A stretch of DNA of 44,928 nucleotides from Sphaerospermopsis aphanizomenoides BCCUSP55. GTDB taxonomy: Bacteria > Cyanobacteriota > Cyanobacteriia > Cyanobacteriales > Nostocaceae. Positions 8,986-17,188 of the stretch are shown piece by piece (position 1 is the stretch's first letter; each line of letters opens with the position of its first letter). The notes beneath the pieces are model-generated. The model worked only from the letters and a program-made list of their open reading frames with translations. It was not told the origin of the DNA and searched no databases. The stretch covers positions 1-44,928 of the forward strand of contig NZ_LUFH02000049.1 of NCBI RefSeq assembly GCF_001586785.1, given 5' to 3'. A program made the position numbers and the translations under genes.

Positions 8986-9240
8986 GTCTGAGATTTAAGG
9001 ATTTACAGGATGTGTTTTTTTTATGGGAGTAAGGATTTTTAGGATTTAAGGATTTACAGTTTACAGGATGTGGTGATTTTGAAAATTACGTAAGATATAA
9101 TCTTAGTAATTTATAAATTTTCATATTCCACAAAAATATCAATAATATATCAGACAAATAAAAATATTAAACACCAACCAAAAAATCATCAATTAAAATC
9201 CTGTAAATCCTCAAATCCTGGACATCCTGATTCAGACAAA
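8983..9240. repeat. Inverted-repeat element downstream of psbA
   Basis: The ends TTTGTCTGA (8983-8991) and TCAGACAAA (9232-9240) are perfect inverted repeats. Just inside, AGGATTTACAGGAT (8998-9011) is matched by its exact complement at 9198-9211. More partial copies of the aggattta/acaggatg words lie in both arms and to about 9280. The centre is AT-rich and non-coding. It begins in the psbA terminator tail. No gene is seen in 8917-9381. Confidence 0.6.
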
Positions 9241-9381
9241 AAACCACAACGTCAACTCAAATCCTAAAAATCCTAATTCCAACCAAAACCCCGCTTTCGA
9301 TATTATAATGACCGCACCTGGCTGTTTTGAAATTGAAAACAGAATATATTTAAACCTGTAAATACTTATTACTGAAAATTT

Positions 9382-11028
9382 ATGAGCGAAGCTTTATTTA
9401 GTATTGAAAATTTGCGTGTAGCTTATCCGCAACGTGGCGTAGAAGAGGAAAATTGGGCAGTTGATGATGTATCTTTTACTCTCTTAGCTGGTGAAAGAAT
9501 GGGTTTGGTGGGTGAGTCTGGTTGTGGTAAATCGACTATTGGTAGGGCAATCATGCGTTTGTTACCTGCTGGGAGTCGAGTTGAAGGTAAAGTATTTTTT
9601 CGAGGTGATTCGGTCTTATATTTAACACCTATTCAAATGCGAAAATTTCGCGGTGAAGCGGTGGCTTTGGTTTTTCAAGACCCAATGACGCGCCTTGACC
9701 CGTTGATGACCATTGGTAATCATTGTCTGGAAACTCTACAAGCACATTTCCCGGAATTAACCACACAACAAGCCAAGGAAAAGGCTTTAGCAACTTTAGA
9801 AAAGGTGAAAATTCCTGCTAGTCGCTGGAGTCAGTACCCCCATGAGTTTAGCGGAGGGATGCGTCAACGGGTAGCTATTGCGTTGGCTTTACTTCTAAAT
9901 CCTAAATTAATTGTTGCTGATGAACCCACAACCAGCTTAGATGTAACAGTTTCTGCCCAGATTTTACAAGAATTAACCCGATTGTGCGACGAGGAAAACA
10001 TGGGATTATTATTGATTTCCCATGATTTGGCTATGGTAGCGGAATATTGCGATCGCATCGGTGTCATGTATCAAGGCAAAATGGTAGAGATGGGTAAAAC
10101 CGAAACTGTATTTAAACAACCCCAACATGAATATACCCAATCTCTATTAAAAGCAGCCTTATATATTCAAAAAGAAGAGGGAATGGGTAACAAGGAACAG
10201 GGAACAGTAAGTAAGGAAAATCCCATTTTAAAAGTTACAGAACTCAAACAACATTACACCATAGAACCAAATTTTCTTGAACGTCTATTTAAAGGTGAAG
10301 GACAAACAATTAAAGCTGTAGATGGGATTAATTTAGAATTATATCCAGGGGAAATATTAGGATTAGTAGGAGAATCTGGTTGTGGTAAAAGTACACTTTC
10401 TAGAACCATCTTACAATTAATTCGTCCCACAGCCGGAAAAGTTGAATTTTTAGGACAAGAATTAACAAATTTATCCCGTCAAGAAATCCGTTCTTCCCGT
10501 AGACAAATTCAAATGGTATTTCAAGATCCCCATGCTTGTTTAAATCCAGCTATGACTGTGGGACAAAGTATAGCTGATCCTTTGTTTATTCACAATTTAG
10601 CTAATGCTGAACAAGCCAAAGAACAGGTTTTATGGATGTTAGAAAAAGTGGGTTTAACACCAGCAGAAACTTATTATCAACGTTATCCTTCTGATTTATC
10701 GGGAGGACAACAACAACGAGTTGCAATAGCTAGAGCATTAATTACTCGTCCTAAATTAGTAATATGTGACGAACCTGTGAGTATGTTAGATGCCAGTGTC
10801 CAAACACAAGTGCTAGATTTGATGTTGCAACTCAAAGCCGAATTTGAATTAACTTACTTATTTATCACCCATGACTTATGGTTAGCAAGATTTTTGTGCG
10901 ATCGCATCGCCGTTATGAATGGTGGTAAAATAGTAGAACTAGGTCGCACCAAAGAAATTTTCGCCAATCCCCAACACCCCTACACCAAAACCCTTTTAGC
11001 TGCTGCACCTTTATTAGCCAGGGTTTAA
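9382..11028 (+). CDS. ABC transporter ATP-binding protein with two ATPase domains (oligopeptide/dipeptide, DppD-DppF fused)
   Basis: 548 residues containing two full nucleotide-binding domains. Domain 1: Walker A GESGCGKS (44-51), signature FSGGMRQR (156-163), Walker B ending ADEP with Glu181. Domain 2: Walker A with Lys336, LSGGQQQR (439-446), Walker B ending CDEP with Glu464. Each domain has the oligopeptide-type C-terminal tail (TVFKQPQHEYTQSLL and EIFANPQHPYTKTLL). This is the layout of YejF/GsiA-like proteins, which power uptake of peptides or related solutes at the inner membrane. No permease or binding-protein gene is adjacent, so its partners are encoded elsewhere. The linker near residues 266-280 appears to be translated repeat DNA (10178-10215). 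The specific substrate is unknown. Confidence 0.93.
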   Translation: MSEALFSIENLRVAYPQRGVEEENWAVDDVSFTLLAGERMGLVGESGCGKSTIGRAIMRLLPAGSRVEGKVFFRGDSVLYLTPIQMRKFRGEAVALVFQDPMTRLDPLMTIGNHCLETLQAHFPELTTQQAKEKALATLEKVKIPASRWSQYPHEFSGGMRQRVAIALALLLNPKLIVADEPTTSLDVTVSAQILQELTRLCDEENMGLLLISHDLAMVAEYCDRIGVMYQGKMVEMGKTETVFKQPQHEYTQSLLKAALYIQKEEGMGNKEQGTVSKENPILKVTELKQHYTIEPNFLERLFKGEGQTIKAVDGINLELYPGEILGLVGESGCGKSTLSRTILQLIRPTAGKVEFLGQELTNLSRQEIRSSRRQIQMVFQDPHACLNPAMTVGQSIADPLFIHNLANAEQAKEQVLWMLEKVGLTPAETYYQRYPSDLSGGQQQRVAIARALITRPKLVICDEPVSMLDASVQTQVLDLMLQLKAEFELTYLFITHDLWLARFLCDRIAVMNGGKIVELGRTKEIFANPQHPYTKTLLAAAPLLARV

Positions 11029-11047
11029 TATGAGTTGTAATTGTAGG

Positions 11048-11066
11048 GGTTTAGCACTGCTAAACC
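11048..11066. repeat. Short hairpin, possible terminator or dispersed repeat
   Basis: Perfect arms GGTTTAGC (11048-11055) and GCTAAACC (11059-11066) with loop ACT, 20 bases after the ABC gene's stop. There is no proper T-run, so it may be a dispersed repeat that serves as a weak terminator. Confidence 0.5.
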
Positions 11067-11218
11067 TTTGTATATTGCTTGCACCAGTGCTTCGCTATCA
11101 TCGCCAAAATACTTCCACAAAAAAGCGCAAAAAAAGAGTATGAGGTGGTTGACAACAGACTTTAAATTTGTTATGATAAACTCGATAAGGAAGAATTATC
11201 TTGCGTTAAGCATATTTA

Positions 11219-11938
11219 ATGTCTAAAAATCCACCTTCTAATTCATATAAAAATAAGACCTATTCCGCAGATAAATGGCAAGAGAGAATCGCACAAATAG
11301 CATATCGTTTTAATAAAGAATATCAAAAAGAACCCTTTGAAGTTCCCACAGAAGTAGAAGAAATGCCAGTTTATAAAGAATGGAAAAACGGCATCTTAGC
11401 TTATAAAATTGCTTCTCCATTTTGGGAAATTGCCCAACCTCAAAAAAACCAAAACTGTTTAGATATCGGTTGTGGTGTCAGTTTTTTAATATATCCTTGG
11501 CGAGATTGGCAAGCATATTTCTACGGACAAGAAACTAGTAATATAGCACGCGATACTCTCAATTCTCGTGGTTCACAATTAAACTCAAAACTTTTCAAAG
11601 GCGTAGAATTAGGGGCAGCACATCATTTAAACTATCCTTCAGAACAGTTTGATTTAGTCATAGCTACTGGATTTAGTTGTTATTTTCCTCTAGAATATTG
11701 GAATCTTGTATTACTAGAAGTCAAACGAGTATTGAAACCTGGTGGACATTTTGTATTTGACATTCTAAATTCCGAACAACCTTTAGCAGAAGATTGGGCA
11801 GTTTTAGAAACTTATTTAGGTGCTGAGGTATTTCTAGAACCTGTATCTGAGTGGGAAAAAACAATTAAAGCTGCTGGTGCTAAAGTCGTGAAACGGCAAT
11901 TAGGAGAATTATTTGAGTTATATAAAGTAAAATTTTAA
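11219..11938 (+). CDS. Class I SAM-dependent methyltransferase
   Basis: 239 residues. The SAM-binding motif I is LDIGCGVSF near residues 80-88. An acidic residue follows in the region around GQETSN, then the motif-IV-like FDLVIATGFSCYF and a post-motif LLEVKRVLKPGGHFVFDIL, typical of methyltransferase domain 11 proteins. The N-terminal 75 residues are charged and family-specific (WQERIAQIAYRFNKEYQKEPFEVP). The substrate cannot be told. It has a clear ATG but no strong ribosome site. The neighbours on both sides are separated by roughly 200 bases, so it is probably transcribed alone. No key motif is missing. Confidence 0.82.
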   Translation: MSKNPPSNSYKNKTYSADKWQERIAQIAYRFNKEYQKEPFEVPTEVEEMPVYKEWKNGILAYKIASPFWEIAQPQKNQNCLDIGCGVSFLIYPWRDWQAYFYGQETSNIARDTLNSRGSQLNSKLFKGVELGAAHHLNYPSEQFDLVIATGFSCYFPLEYWNLVLLEVKRVLKPGGHFVFDILNSEQPLAEDWAVLETYLGAEVFLEPVSEWEKTIKAAGAKVVKRQLGELFELYKVKF

Positions 11939-11952
11939 AATAAAATTGGCTG

Positions 11953-11992
11953 AATGTTCAGATGCTGTGAGAGAAGGTTTAGCCTGAACATT
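11953..11992 (+). terminator. Possible terminator hairpin after methyltransferase gene
   Basis: Perfect nine-base arms AATGTTCAG (11953-11961) and CTGAACATT (11984-11992) with a 22-base loop, 14 bases after the stop. The T-tract is weak, so termination is uncertain. Confidence 0.4.
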
Positions 11993-12172
11993 TATTGACC
12001 AAAAGCTAATTATAATTATGACTGTAAAGACAAGACTTAGCGAACGCCATATACGAGACAAGATTTCTTCTCCATTAACATTAAATTCAATATCCAGAAA
12101 ACTTAATAAATTCTCTGGACACAGTGTATTATTTGTAAATATTTTACTGAGAATTTTGTCCCTAAAACCGCA

Positions 12173-12670
12173 ATGAATATCCGCCATGCCACAGAAGCAG
12201 ACTTGCCGACTATTGTAGCAATTTATAACGCCGCAGTTCCTAGCCGCATGGCAACCGCCGATTTAGAACCTGTATCTGTAGAAAGTCGCGTGGCTTGGTT
12301 TAAAGGGCGATTACCCTCACAACGTCCTCTGTGGGTAATTGAAGTAGAAGGTGTGATTGCTGGATGGCTGAGTTTTCAATCATTTTATGGCAGACCTGCT
12401 TACCATTCCACAGCCGAGATTAGTATTTATATTTCCCCAGATTTCCAGCAACGAGGTTTAGGAAAGCAACTTTTAGAAAAAGCAATTAGTGAAAGTCCAA
12501 ATTTAGGTTTAAAAACTTTAGTCAGCTTTATTTTTGCTCATAATTATCCGAGTTTAAAACTGTTTGAAAAATTTGGTTTTCAACATTGGGGACATTTGCC
12601 CAAAATAGCCGATTTAGATGCGGTTGAAAGAGATTTAATTATTATGGGGTTGCGAGTGTGTGAAAAGTAA
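12173..12670 (+). CDS. GNAT N-acetyltransferase (phosphinothricin acetyltransferase-like)
   Basis: 165 residues, a single GNAT fold. The N-terminus IRHATEADLPTIVAIYNAAV is typical of the PAT/YncA group; SAEISIYI-like strand 4 (residues 80-88) leads into the acetyl-CoA pyrophosphate loop QQRGLGK (92-98); the C-terminus has SLKLFEKFGFQHWGHLP. These enzymes acetylate small amines such as methionine sulfoximine or phosphinothricin; the real substrate here is unknown. Start ATG at 12173 gives the expected length. A 200-base spacer separates it from the upstream methyltransferase gene. Confidence 0.88.
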   Translation: MNIRHATEADLPTIVAIYNAAVPSRMATADLEPVSVESRVAWFKGRLPSQRPLWVIEVEGVIAGWLSFQSFYGRPAYHSTAEISIYISPDFQQRGLGKQLLEKAISESPNLGLKTLVSFIFAHNYPSLKLFEKFGFQHWGHLPKIADLDAVERDLIIMGLRVCEK

Positions 12671-12755
12671 AATAGTAAGTGACAGGTGACAGTTAAAAGG
12701 AAACAGATATAGATTATTTTCCTCTTACTTTCTGCCTCCTGCCTTCGTTAAATAT

Positions 12756-13190
12756 TTAACGAGATGTTAAACTATCAAAGCGGTATTCAGTCCCCACTTT
12801 TAGCCTGTTAGCATTGTACCGAGGAGACATCAACAAAGAAGAATCATAAGGATTTGGTAAATCAGGAGTGCGAAGATAAGGATCATTCATCGCTTGTTGC
12901 ATCATAACATCCTTATAAACAGTATTCACCAATTCAGCATCTTTAGCAATTTCATTATCTGGGAAAGTTGTTCCGAACTTGCCACCTGGGCCAAATAAAG
13001 AATCTACCTGACGCTTTAAACTGCCATTGTCATAAAAATTAGAATCATAGCGAAAATACGCTCTTTCAAAAGTATCAGGAATTAATTCATAATTCTCTGG
13101 CTGCATTTGAGCAACTGTCATCACGGGAAACGCTGTGCTACCAACCAGCATTACCAGCAGTCCAGTCAAGCCTCTCAAATTTATACTCAT
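12756..13190 (-). CDS. Hypothetical secreted protein
   Basis: 144 residues from ATG at 13190. A GTG two codons upstream is also in frame, but the Shine-Dalgarno sequence GAGGAGT (complement of 13198-13204) is seven bases from the ATG and only one from the GTG, so I choose the ATG. The N-terminus (SINLRGLTGLLVMLVGSTAFPVMTVAQ) is a clear signal peptide, probably cleaved after an Ala near residue 27. The mature part is acidic and rich in Asn, Asp and Tyr (RYDSNFYDNGSLKRQVDSLFG). No family or catalytic motif is recognised. It probably acts in the periplasm or thylakoid lumen. It converges on the GNAT gene and diverges from pyrE. Confidence 0.75.
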   Translation of the reverse strand: MSINLRGLTGLLVMLVGSTAFPVMTVAQMQPENYELIPDTFERAYFRYDSNFYDNGSLKRQVDSLFGPGGKFGTTFPDNEIAKDAELVNTVYKDVMMQQAMNDPYLRTPDLPNPYDSSLLMSPRYNANRLKVGTEYRFDSLTSR

Positions 13191-13291
13191 GTTCACGACT
13201 CCTCAATTTTTGGGCGTATCTTAATTTATGCTTAATTTCAGAACTCTCAAAAGTTCAACCTTTGGTGTAGCACAACTTTTAATGATTTGTA

Positions 13292-13906
13292 ATGTCTTAT
13301 TCTACCGAAACATCTAACCAATTGGATATTTGGGCAACTACTACTGATTTAACTACCCTGCATCAGAAGTTACTAGATTTATTTTGCCAGCTTGCTTATC
13401 AAGAAGGTGATTTTATTCTCTCCTCTGGGCAACGTAGTTCTTACTATATTAATGGTAAACAGGTAACACTTCACCCTCAAGGTGCTTTGGCCGTAGGACG
13501 ATTACTTTTACAACTCTTACCAGTAGATACACAGGCAGTAGCAGGGTTAACACTGGGTGCTGATCCCATTGTTTCCGCTGTGAGTGTAGTTTCCGTCTAT
13601 GAAAATCGACCTATACCAGCGTTGATTATTCGTAAAGAAGCTAAAGGTCATGGCACAATGGCTTATATTGAAGGGCCGACCTTACCCGCAGGTGCAAAAG
13701 TAGTGGTTCTGGAAGATGTTGTCACTACTGGACAGTCTGCACTCAAAGCTGTTGAAAGGTTGCAAGCAGCAGGTTACATCGTAGATAGAGTAATTTCTTT
13801 AATAGACAGACTACAAGGAGGCGCAGAGTTATATAAATCTGCTGGATTACAATTTGACGCGCTGTTTTCTATTCGAGACTTACAAGAACGCTATCAGCAA
13901 ATATAG
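13292..13906 (+). CDS. pyrE: Orotate phosphoribosyltransferase
   Basis: Converts orotate and PRPP to OMP, the fifth step of pyrimidine synthesis. 204 residues, normal for the family. The PRPP-binding motif VVLEDVVTTGQSA lies at 138-150. Upstream are FILSSGQRSSYYINGKQVTL (41-60), the usual substrate-binding segment, and RKEAKGHGT (114-122), the mobile catalytic loop. The start ATG at 13292 gives an N-terminus about 15 residues longer than in enteric enzymes; ATGs further in would shorten it but none is better supported. A heptamer repeat begins on the very next base after the stop codon. It appears monocistronic, diverging from the secreted-protein gene on the other strand. Confidence 0.93.
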   Translation: MSYSTETSNQLDIWATTTDLTTLHQKLLDLFCQLAYQEGDFILSSGQRSSYYINGKQVTLHPQGALAVGRLLLQLLPVDTQAVAGLTLGADPIVSAVSVVSVYENRPIPALIIRKEAKGHGTMAYIEGPTLPAGAKVVVLEDVVTTGQSALKAVERLQAAGYIVDRVISLIDRLQGGAELYKSAGLQFDALFSIRDLQERYQQI

Positions 13907-13944
13907 CAGGTGACAGGTGACAGGTGACAGGTGACAGGTGACAG
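13907..13944. repeat. STRR heptamer array (CAGGTGA)5
   Basis: Five perfect copies of CAGGTGA (13907-13941) and a partial sixth. The first copy abuts the pyrE stop codon (13904-13906), so the array lies in the 3' untranslated end. Confidence 0.92.
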
Positions 13945-13962
13945 TTAAGAAAATTTATTCTT

Positions 13963-14001
13963 ACTTTTGCCTCTTGCCTTTTGCCTTTTGCCTCTTGCCT
14001 T
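13963..14001. repeat. STRR pyrimidine-rich heptamers (TTGCCTT/TTGCCTC)
   Basis: Alternating TTGCCTT and TTGCCTC heptamers, five copies, on the other side of a short AT-rich gap from the CAGGTGA array. The rest of the 13907-14245 spacer is AT-rich and non-coding apart from the dyad at 14024-14050. Confidence 0.8.
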
Positions 14002-14023
14002 CTAAAGTTAGTATCTTTTTGGT

Positions 14024-14050
14024 AAGTATGCAACTTATAAGTGCGTACTT
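14024..14050 (+). promoter_or_regulatory. Candidate operator dyad upstream of the pirin gene
   Basis: AAGTATGCA (14024-14032) and TGCGTACTT (14042-14050) form an inverted repeat with 8 of 9 positions matching, separated by nine bases. The size suits a dimeric regulator. It is about 195 bases before the pirin start. The regulator is unknown. Confidence 0.35.
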
Positions 14051-14245
14051 TTAATTTTATCTAGCAATACTTTAATATAAATACAACAAGTTCTTTATAA
14101 CTTGTAAAAAATAAATTTTTTGGAAGTTGTTATTCCTGTTGATTATTAAGCTAAATGTCATTCAAAAATTGAATTTTGATTGATAAAAAATCAGCAGCAT
14201 AACCGATTTTTAACAATTAAAACCCATTCTTAATGAGGTGAAATT

Positions 14246-14962
14246 ATGTCTCAAAATACTCTTAACTACATCATTCATAAAGGCAATTTACGAGGTCATA
14301 GTCAAATTGACTGGCTTAATAGCTATCATACTTTTTCCTTTAGTCATTTTTATGATCCCAACCGTATGGGATTTCGTTCTCTCAGAGTAATTAATGACGA
14401 TCGCATTGCTCCTGGTGCTGGCTTCCCTACTCACGGACATCGAGATATGGAAATACTCACCTATGTCTTATCAGGTGCAGTTGAACATCAAGATAGTTTG
14501 GGTACAGGGTCTGTAATTCGTCCTGGTGAAGCACAAATTATGAGTGCGGGAACTGGGATTATGCACAGCGAATTTAATCATTCGCAAACTGAAGAATTAC
14601 ACCTTTTGCAAATCTGGATTTTGCCAGACCAACAAGGACTATCACCAAGATATGACCAAAAAACTTTTCCTGTGGAAGAAAAACGAGGAAAACTACGTTT
14701 AATTGCTGCCAAAGATGGACGTGATGGCGCTATAACTATTCATCAAGATGTGGATTTATACGCCTCTATTTTACAGCCGGGTGATGTGGTAAATTATCAT
14801 GTTCAACCCCATCGTTATGCTTGGTTACAAATAGCTAAAGGTGAGGTTTATTTTAATGGTAAACCGCTAAAAACAGGTGATGGAGTGCAAATTAGTGGAG
14901 AAGAAAAACTAGAAATTAGTACAAACCTCAGTGCAGAAATCTTGCTTTTCGACTTAGCTTAA
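14246..14962 (+). CDS. Pirin family protein (YhhW-like bicupin)
   Basis: 238 residues. The N-terminal cupin contains HSFSFSHFYD-like sequence and the metal-binding motif FPTHGHRDMEILTYVLSG, then VEHQDSLG, giving the His/His/His/Glu set of pirins. HSEFNHSQTEELHLLQIWILP follows. The second cupin (about 150-235) lacks metal ligands, as in YhhW. Pirins with this motif can act as quercetin 2,3-dioxygenases in vitro; roles in stress responses are reported for several bacteria, so the physiological role here is open. The Shine-Dalgarno GAGGTG lies about seven bases before the ATG. The upstream dyad suggests regulated expression. Confidence 0.93.
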   Translation: MSQNTLNYIIHKGNLRGHSQIDWLNSYHTFSFSHFYDPNRMGFRSLRVINDDRIAPGAGFPTHGHRDMEILTYVLSGAVEHQDSLGTGSVIRPGEAQIMSAGTGIMHSEFNHSQTEELHLLQIWILPDQQGLSPRYDQKTFPVEEKRGKLRLIAAKDGRDGAITIHQDVDLYASILQPGDVVNYHVQPHRYAWLQIAKGEVYFNGKPLKTGDGVQISGEEKLEISTNLSAEILLFDLA

Positions 14963-14988
14963 TAGAATTTTTGAATACAGAAACGAAT

Positions 14989-15028
14989 CCCAGCACCGAA
15001 GTTTTATGAACGGACTGGGCTTTTTTTT
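14989..15028 (+). terminator. Terminator of the pirin gene
   Basis: Arms CCCAG (14989-14993) and CTGGG (15015-15019) with further partial pairing (CCG/CGG) are followed by a run of eight T. It lies between two convergent genes, ending five bases before the stop of the minus-strand gene at 15033. Confidence 0.65.
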
Positions 15029-15032
15029 CAAC

Positions 15033-15476
15033 CTAATGTTGCTCTTCTAAATGATATTTGACAATCAACAAACAATTTCTGTTATCAGAATCACGTTCAT
15101 AAACAACACGATCTGCCACGCGCCGAATCAGAAACCATCCATAGCCGTGGTCTTGCAAAGTACCTGGTTGTGGTTCTGGGACCTCATCGGGATTAAAAGG
15201 TTTACCATAATCCCACATTCTCATTTCTAGCCGATCCATCCACAGACTTAGTTCAATTTCTATGTCTGTTTCTGGTGGTAAGGCCAGATGAGCATGACGA
15301 ACTGCATTGGTAAAACCTTCTACCAATGCTAAATTGAGTTTGTGAAGTTGGCTTTCTGGCCAACCTCGTTGAGTTAAATATTGCAGAGAAAACTTTTCAA
15401 ACCATTGTTGTACCTGGTTTTGGAGCTTAAGATCGCTCTTCACCGTCAGATGGTCTTGCTGCACTATGGTAAGCAT
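15033..15476 (-). CDS. Anti-sigma regulatory factor-type ATPase/serine kinase (RsbW/SpoIIAB-like)
   Basis: 147 residues, a single GHKL/HATPase_c_2 domain. The N box is LNLALVEGFTNAVRHAH with Glu53 and Asn57; the G1 box is WDYGKPF (88-94); the G2 region is HGYGWFLIRRVAD (110-122). Proteins like this bind a sigma factor or phosphorylate an anti-anti-sigma (STAS) partner on serine in partner-switching circuits. No STAS, PP2C phosphatase or sigma-factor gene lies next to it, so its partner is encoded elsewhere. It is convergent with the pirin gene. The start ATG at 15476 yields a typical length. Confidence 0.87.
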   Translation of the reverse strand: MLTIVQQDHLTVKSDLKLQNQVQQWFEKFSLQYLTQRGWPESQLHKLNLALVEGFTNAVRHAHLALPPETDIEIELSLWMDRLEMRMWDYGKPFNPDEVPEPQPGTLQDHGYGWFLIRRVADRVVYERDSDNRNCLLIVKYHLEEQH

Positions 15477-15779
15477 TGACCGTGACTTGAATATTAAGTA
15501 ATGGAAAAAAGTTAGTTTTGTAGTTCTTTTGTTGGTTCAAAATTTTGGAGTTTTTGTTTGACATCCAAAATTGAAAATCCCCAACAAAACCTAGATTCTG
15601 AAAATTAACGCCTGCTTGTTTCAAAAGCATATCATCCAGAAGTATGAGCTGCTAATGGGTTGTATCAGCCTTGCGGCTAGTCATCATTATACCCATAACT
15701 TCGGTATATGCTCTTGAAACTCACAGGCGTTACTGCTTACAGCACTTTATGGAAACTAAACTTTGAGGCAACTAAATAA
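15477..15779. other. Spacer between petD and the anti-sigma factor gene
   Basis: About 300 bases with no convincing gene. A small hairpin AGCC-TTGC-GGCT lies near 15667-15678. The promoter of the anti-sigma gene and the petD terminator must be here but neither is clear. Confidence 0.5.
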
Positions 15780-16262
15780 TTAGAACAGTCCCAAAGTTAG
15801 AGATTTATCCAATGGTAATGCAGCACCGATTCCTAACCAGATGGTAACTAAAGTACCAAACAAAAATACTGTTGTTGCCACTGGACGACGGAAGGGGTTT
15901 TGGAACTTGTTAACGCTCTCAATGAAGGGAACGAGAATCAATCCCAAGGGTACGGAAGCCATTGCTAATACTCCTAACAGTTTGTTAGGAAGTGAGCGTA
16001 AAATTTGGAAAACTGGGAACAGATACCACTCTGGCAGGATTTCCAAGGGAGTAGCAAAAGGATTAGCAGGTTCGCCGATCATTGCGGGATCTAGTACAGC
16101 TAGAGCCACAATACAAGCAAATGAACCCATGATCACGATAGGGAAGACGTAGAGCAAATCATTAGGCCAAGCGGGTTCACCATAGTAGTTGTGACCCATG
16201 CCCTTGGCAAGTTTAGCTCTTAAGATAGGATCGCTCAGATCCGGTTTTTTCTGTGTGGACAT
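15780..16262 (-). CDS. petD: Cytochrome b6f complex subunit IV
   Basis: 160 residues, the family's normal length, from the ATG at 16262 ([12 protein letters not shown]). A longer in-frame start 13 codons upstream gives an unrelated N-terminus and is rejected; the Shine-Dalgarno AGGAGA lies 12 bases before the chosen ATG. Three hydrophobic helices lie at about 36-56, 95-115 and 127-147. The Qo-site PEWY motif is in [18 protein letters not shown]. Subunit IV pairs with cytochrome b6 to form the quinol-oxidising core of the thylakoid b6f complex. It follows petB on the same strand with a 278-base gap, so the two are likely co-transcribed although the spacer is long enough for a separate promoter. 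Confidence 0.98.
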   Translation of the reverse strand: MSTQKKPDLSDPILRAKLAKGMGHNYYGEPAWPNDLLYVFPIVIMGSFACIVALAVLDPAMIGEPANPFATPLEILPEWYLFPVFQILRSLPNKLLGVLAMASVPLGLILVPFIESVNKFQNPFRRPVATTVFLFGTLVTIWLGIGAALPLDKSLTLGLF

Positions 16263-16540
16263 TTTGAGATGTGGTCTCCTGCTTAAGTGAAGGTAAAGCA
16301 TTAGTGAAAGCTATCAGCTATTTAGGTTCAGCTGTTCGCTTTTGCGTTTGATGGTAAGCCACACATTTAGTATGACACTAAGTTTCACTTTGCTAGTTGA
16401 AGTAAGTGCCTATATGTTTTTAGGGCTTACTGCTTTCAGATAACAGTGTTTGTTTTTAACTTAAATGTTATTTGCCATAAGTTTAAAACAAACATCTCTG
16501 ATCTGGAAGCTGTTGTTACCTATTCACGGATAACTTTAGA

Positions 16541-17188
16541 TTACAAAGGCCCAGAAATACCTTGCTTACGGATCATCAAGAAGTGGAACAGCATGAAGAC
16601 CGCAATTAACCAGGGTAAAACAAAGGTGTGGGCGCTATAGTAGCGAGTTAGTGTAGCTTGACCGACACTAGAACCACCACGGAGTAAGTCAGAAATTAGA
16701 ACACCAACTACAGGAATCGCTTCGGGTACACCACTAACGATTTTCACCGCCCAGTAACCAACTTGGTCCCAAGGCAAGGAGTAACCGGTAACACCAAAGG
16801 AAACTGTAATTACAGCGAGGATAACACCACTTACCCAGGTCAATTCACGGGGCTTTTTGAAACCACCAGTCAAGTAGACGCGGAAGACGTGGAGAATCAT
16901 CATTAACACCATCATGCTGGCAGACCAGCGGTGAATGGAGCGAATTAGCCAACCGAAGTTGACTTCATTCATGATGTACTCCACAGAAGAGAAGGCTTCT
17001 GCGACTGTGGGCTTGTAGTAGAAAGTCATAGCAAATCCAGTAGCAAACTGGATCAGGAAGCAAACTAGGGTAATTCCACCCAAGCAGTAAAAGATATTGA
17101 CGTGGGGAGGGACGTACTTACTGGTTACATCTTCAGCGATCGCTTCTAAATCCAAGCGTTCCTCAAACCAGTCATAAACGTTGGCCAT
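16541..17188 (-). CDS. petB: Cytochrome b6
   Basis: 215 residues, exactly the canonical length. The bis-histidine ligands of the two b hemes are present: His86 and His187, His100 and His202. Cys35, which binds heme cn covalently, is also present. Four transmembrane helices and the loop [13 protein letters not shown] fit cytochrome b6. It carries electrons from plastoquinol within the b6f complex in linear and cyclic photosynthetic flow and in respiration. It is first in a petB-petD unit; the promoter should lie in the 17189-17400 region shared with the divergent ctpA spacer. A HIP1 octamer lies at codons for the AIAED segment near 17135. Confidence 0.98.
   Translation of the reverse strand: MANVYDWFEERLDLEAIAEDVTSKYVPPHVNIFYCLGGITLVCFLIQFATGFAMTFYYKPTVAEAFSSVEYIMNEVNFGWLIRSIHRWSASMMVLMMILHVFRVYLTGGFKKPRELTWVSGVILAVITVSFGVTGYSLPWDQVGYWAVKIVSGVPEAIPVVGVLISDLLRGGSSVGQATLTRYYSAHTFVLPWLIAVFMLFHFLMIRKQGISGPL

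Noticed and set aside
11918-12187. 89-codon minus-strand frame with a hydrophobic stretch
   Set aside because: Overlaps two good plus-strand genes at their ends and has no ribosome site or recognisable family.
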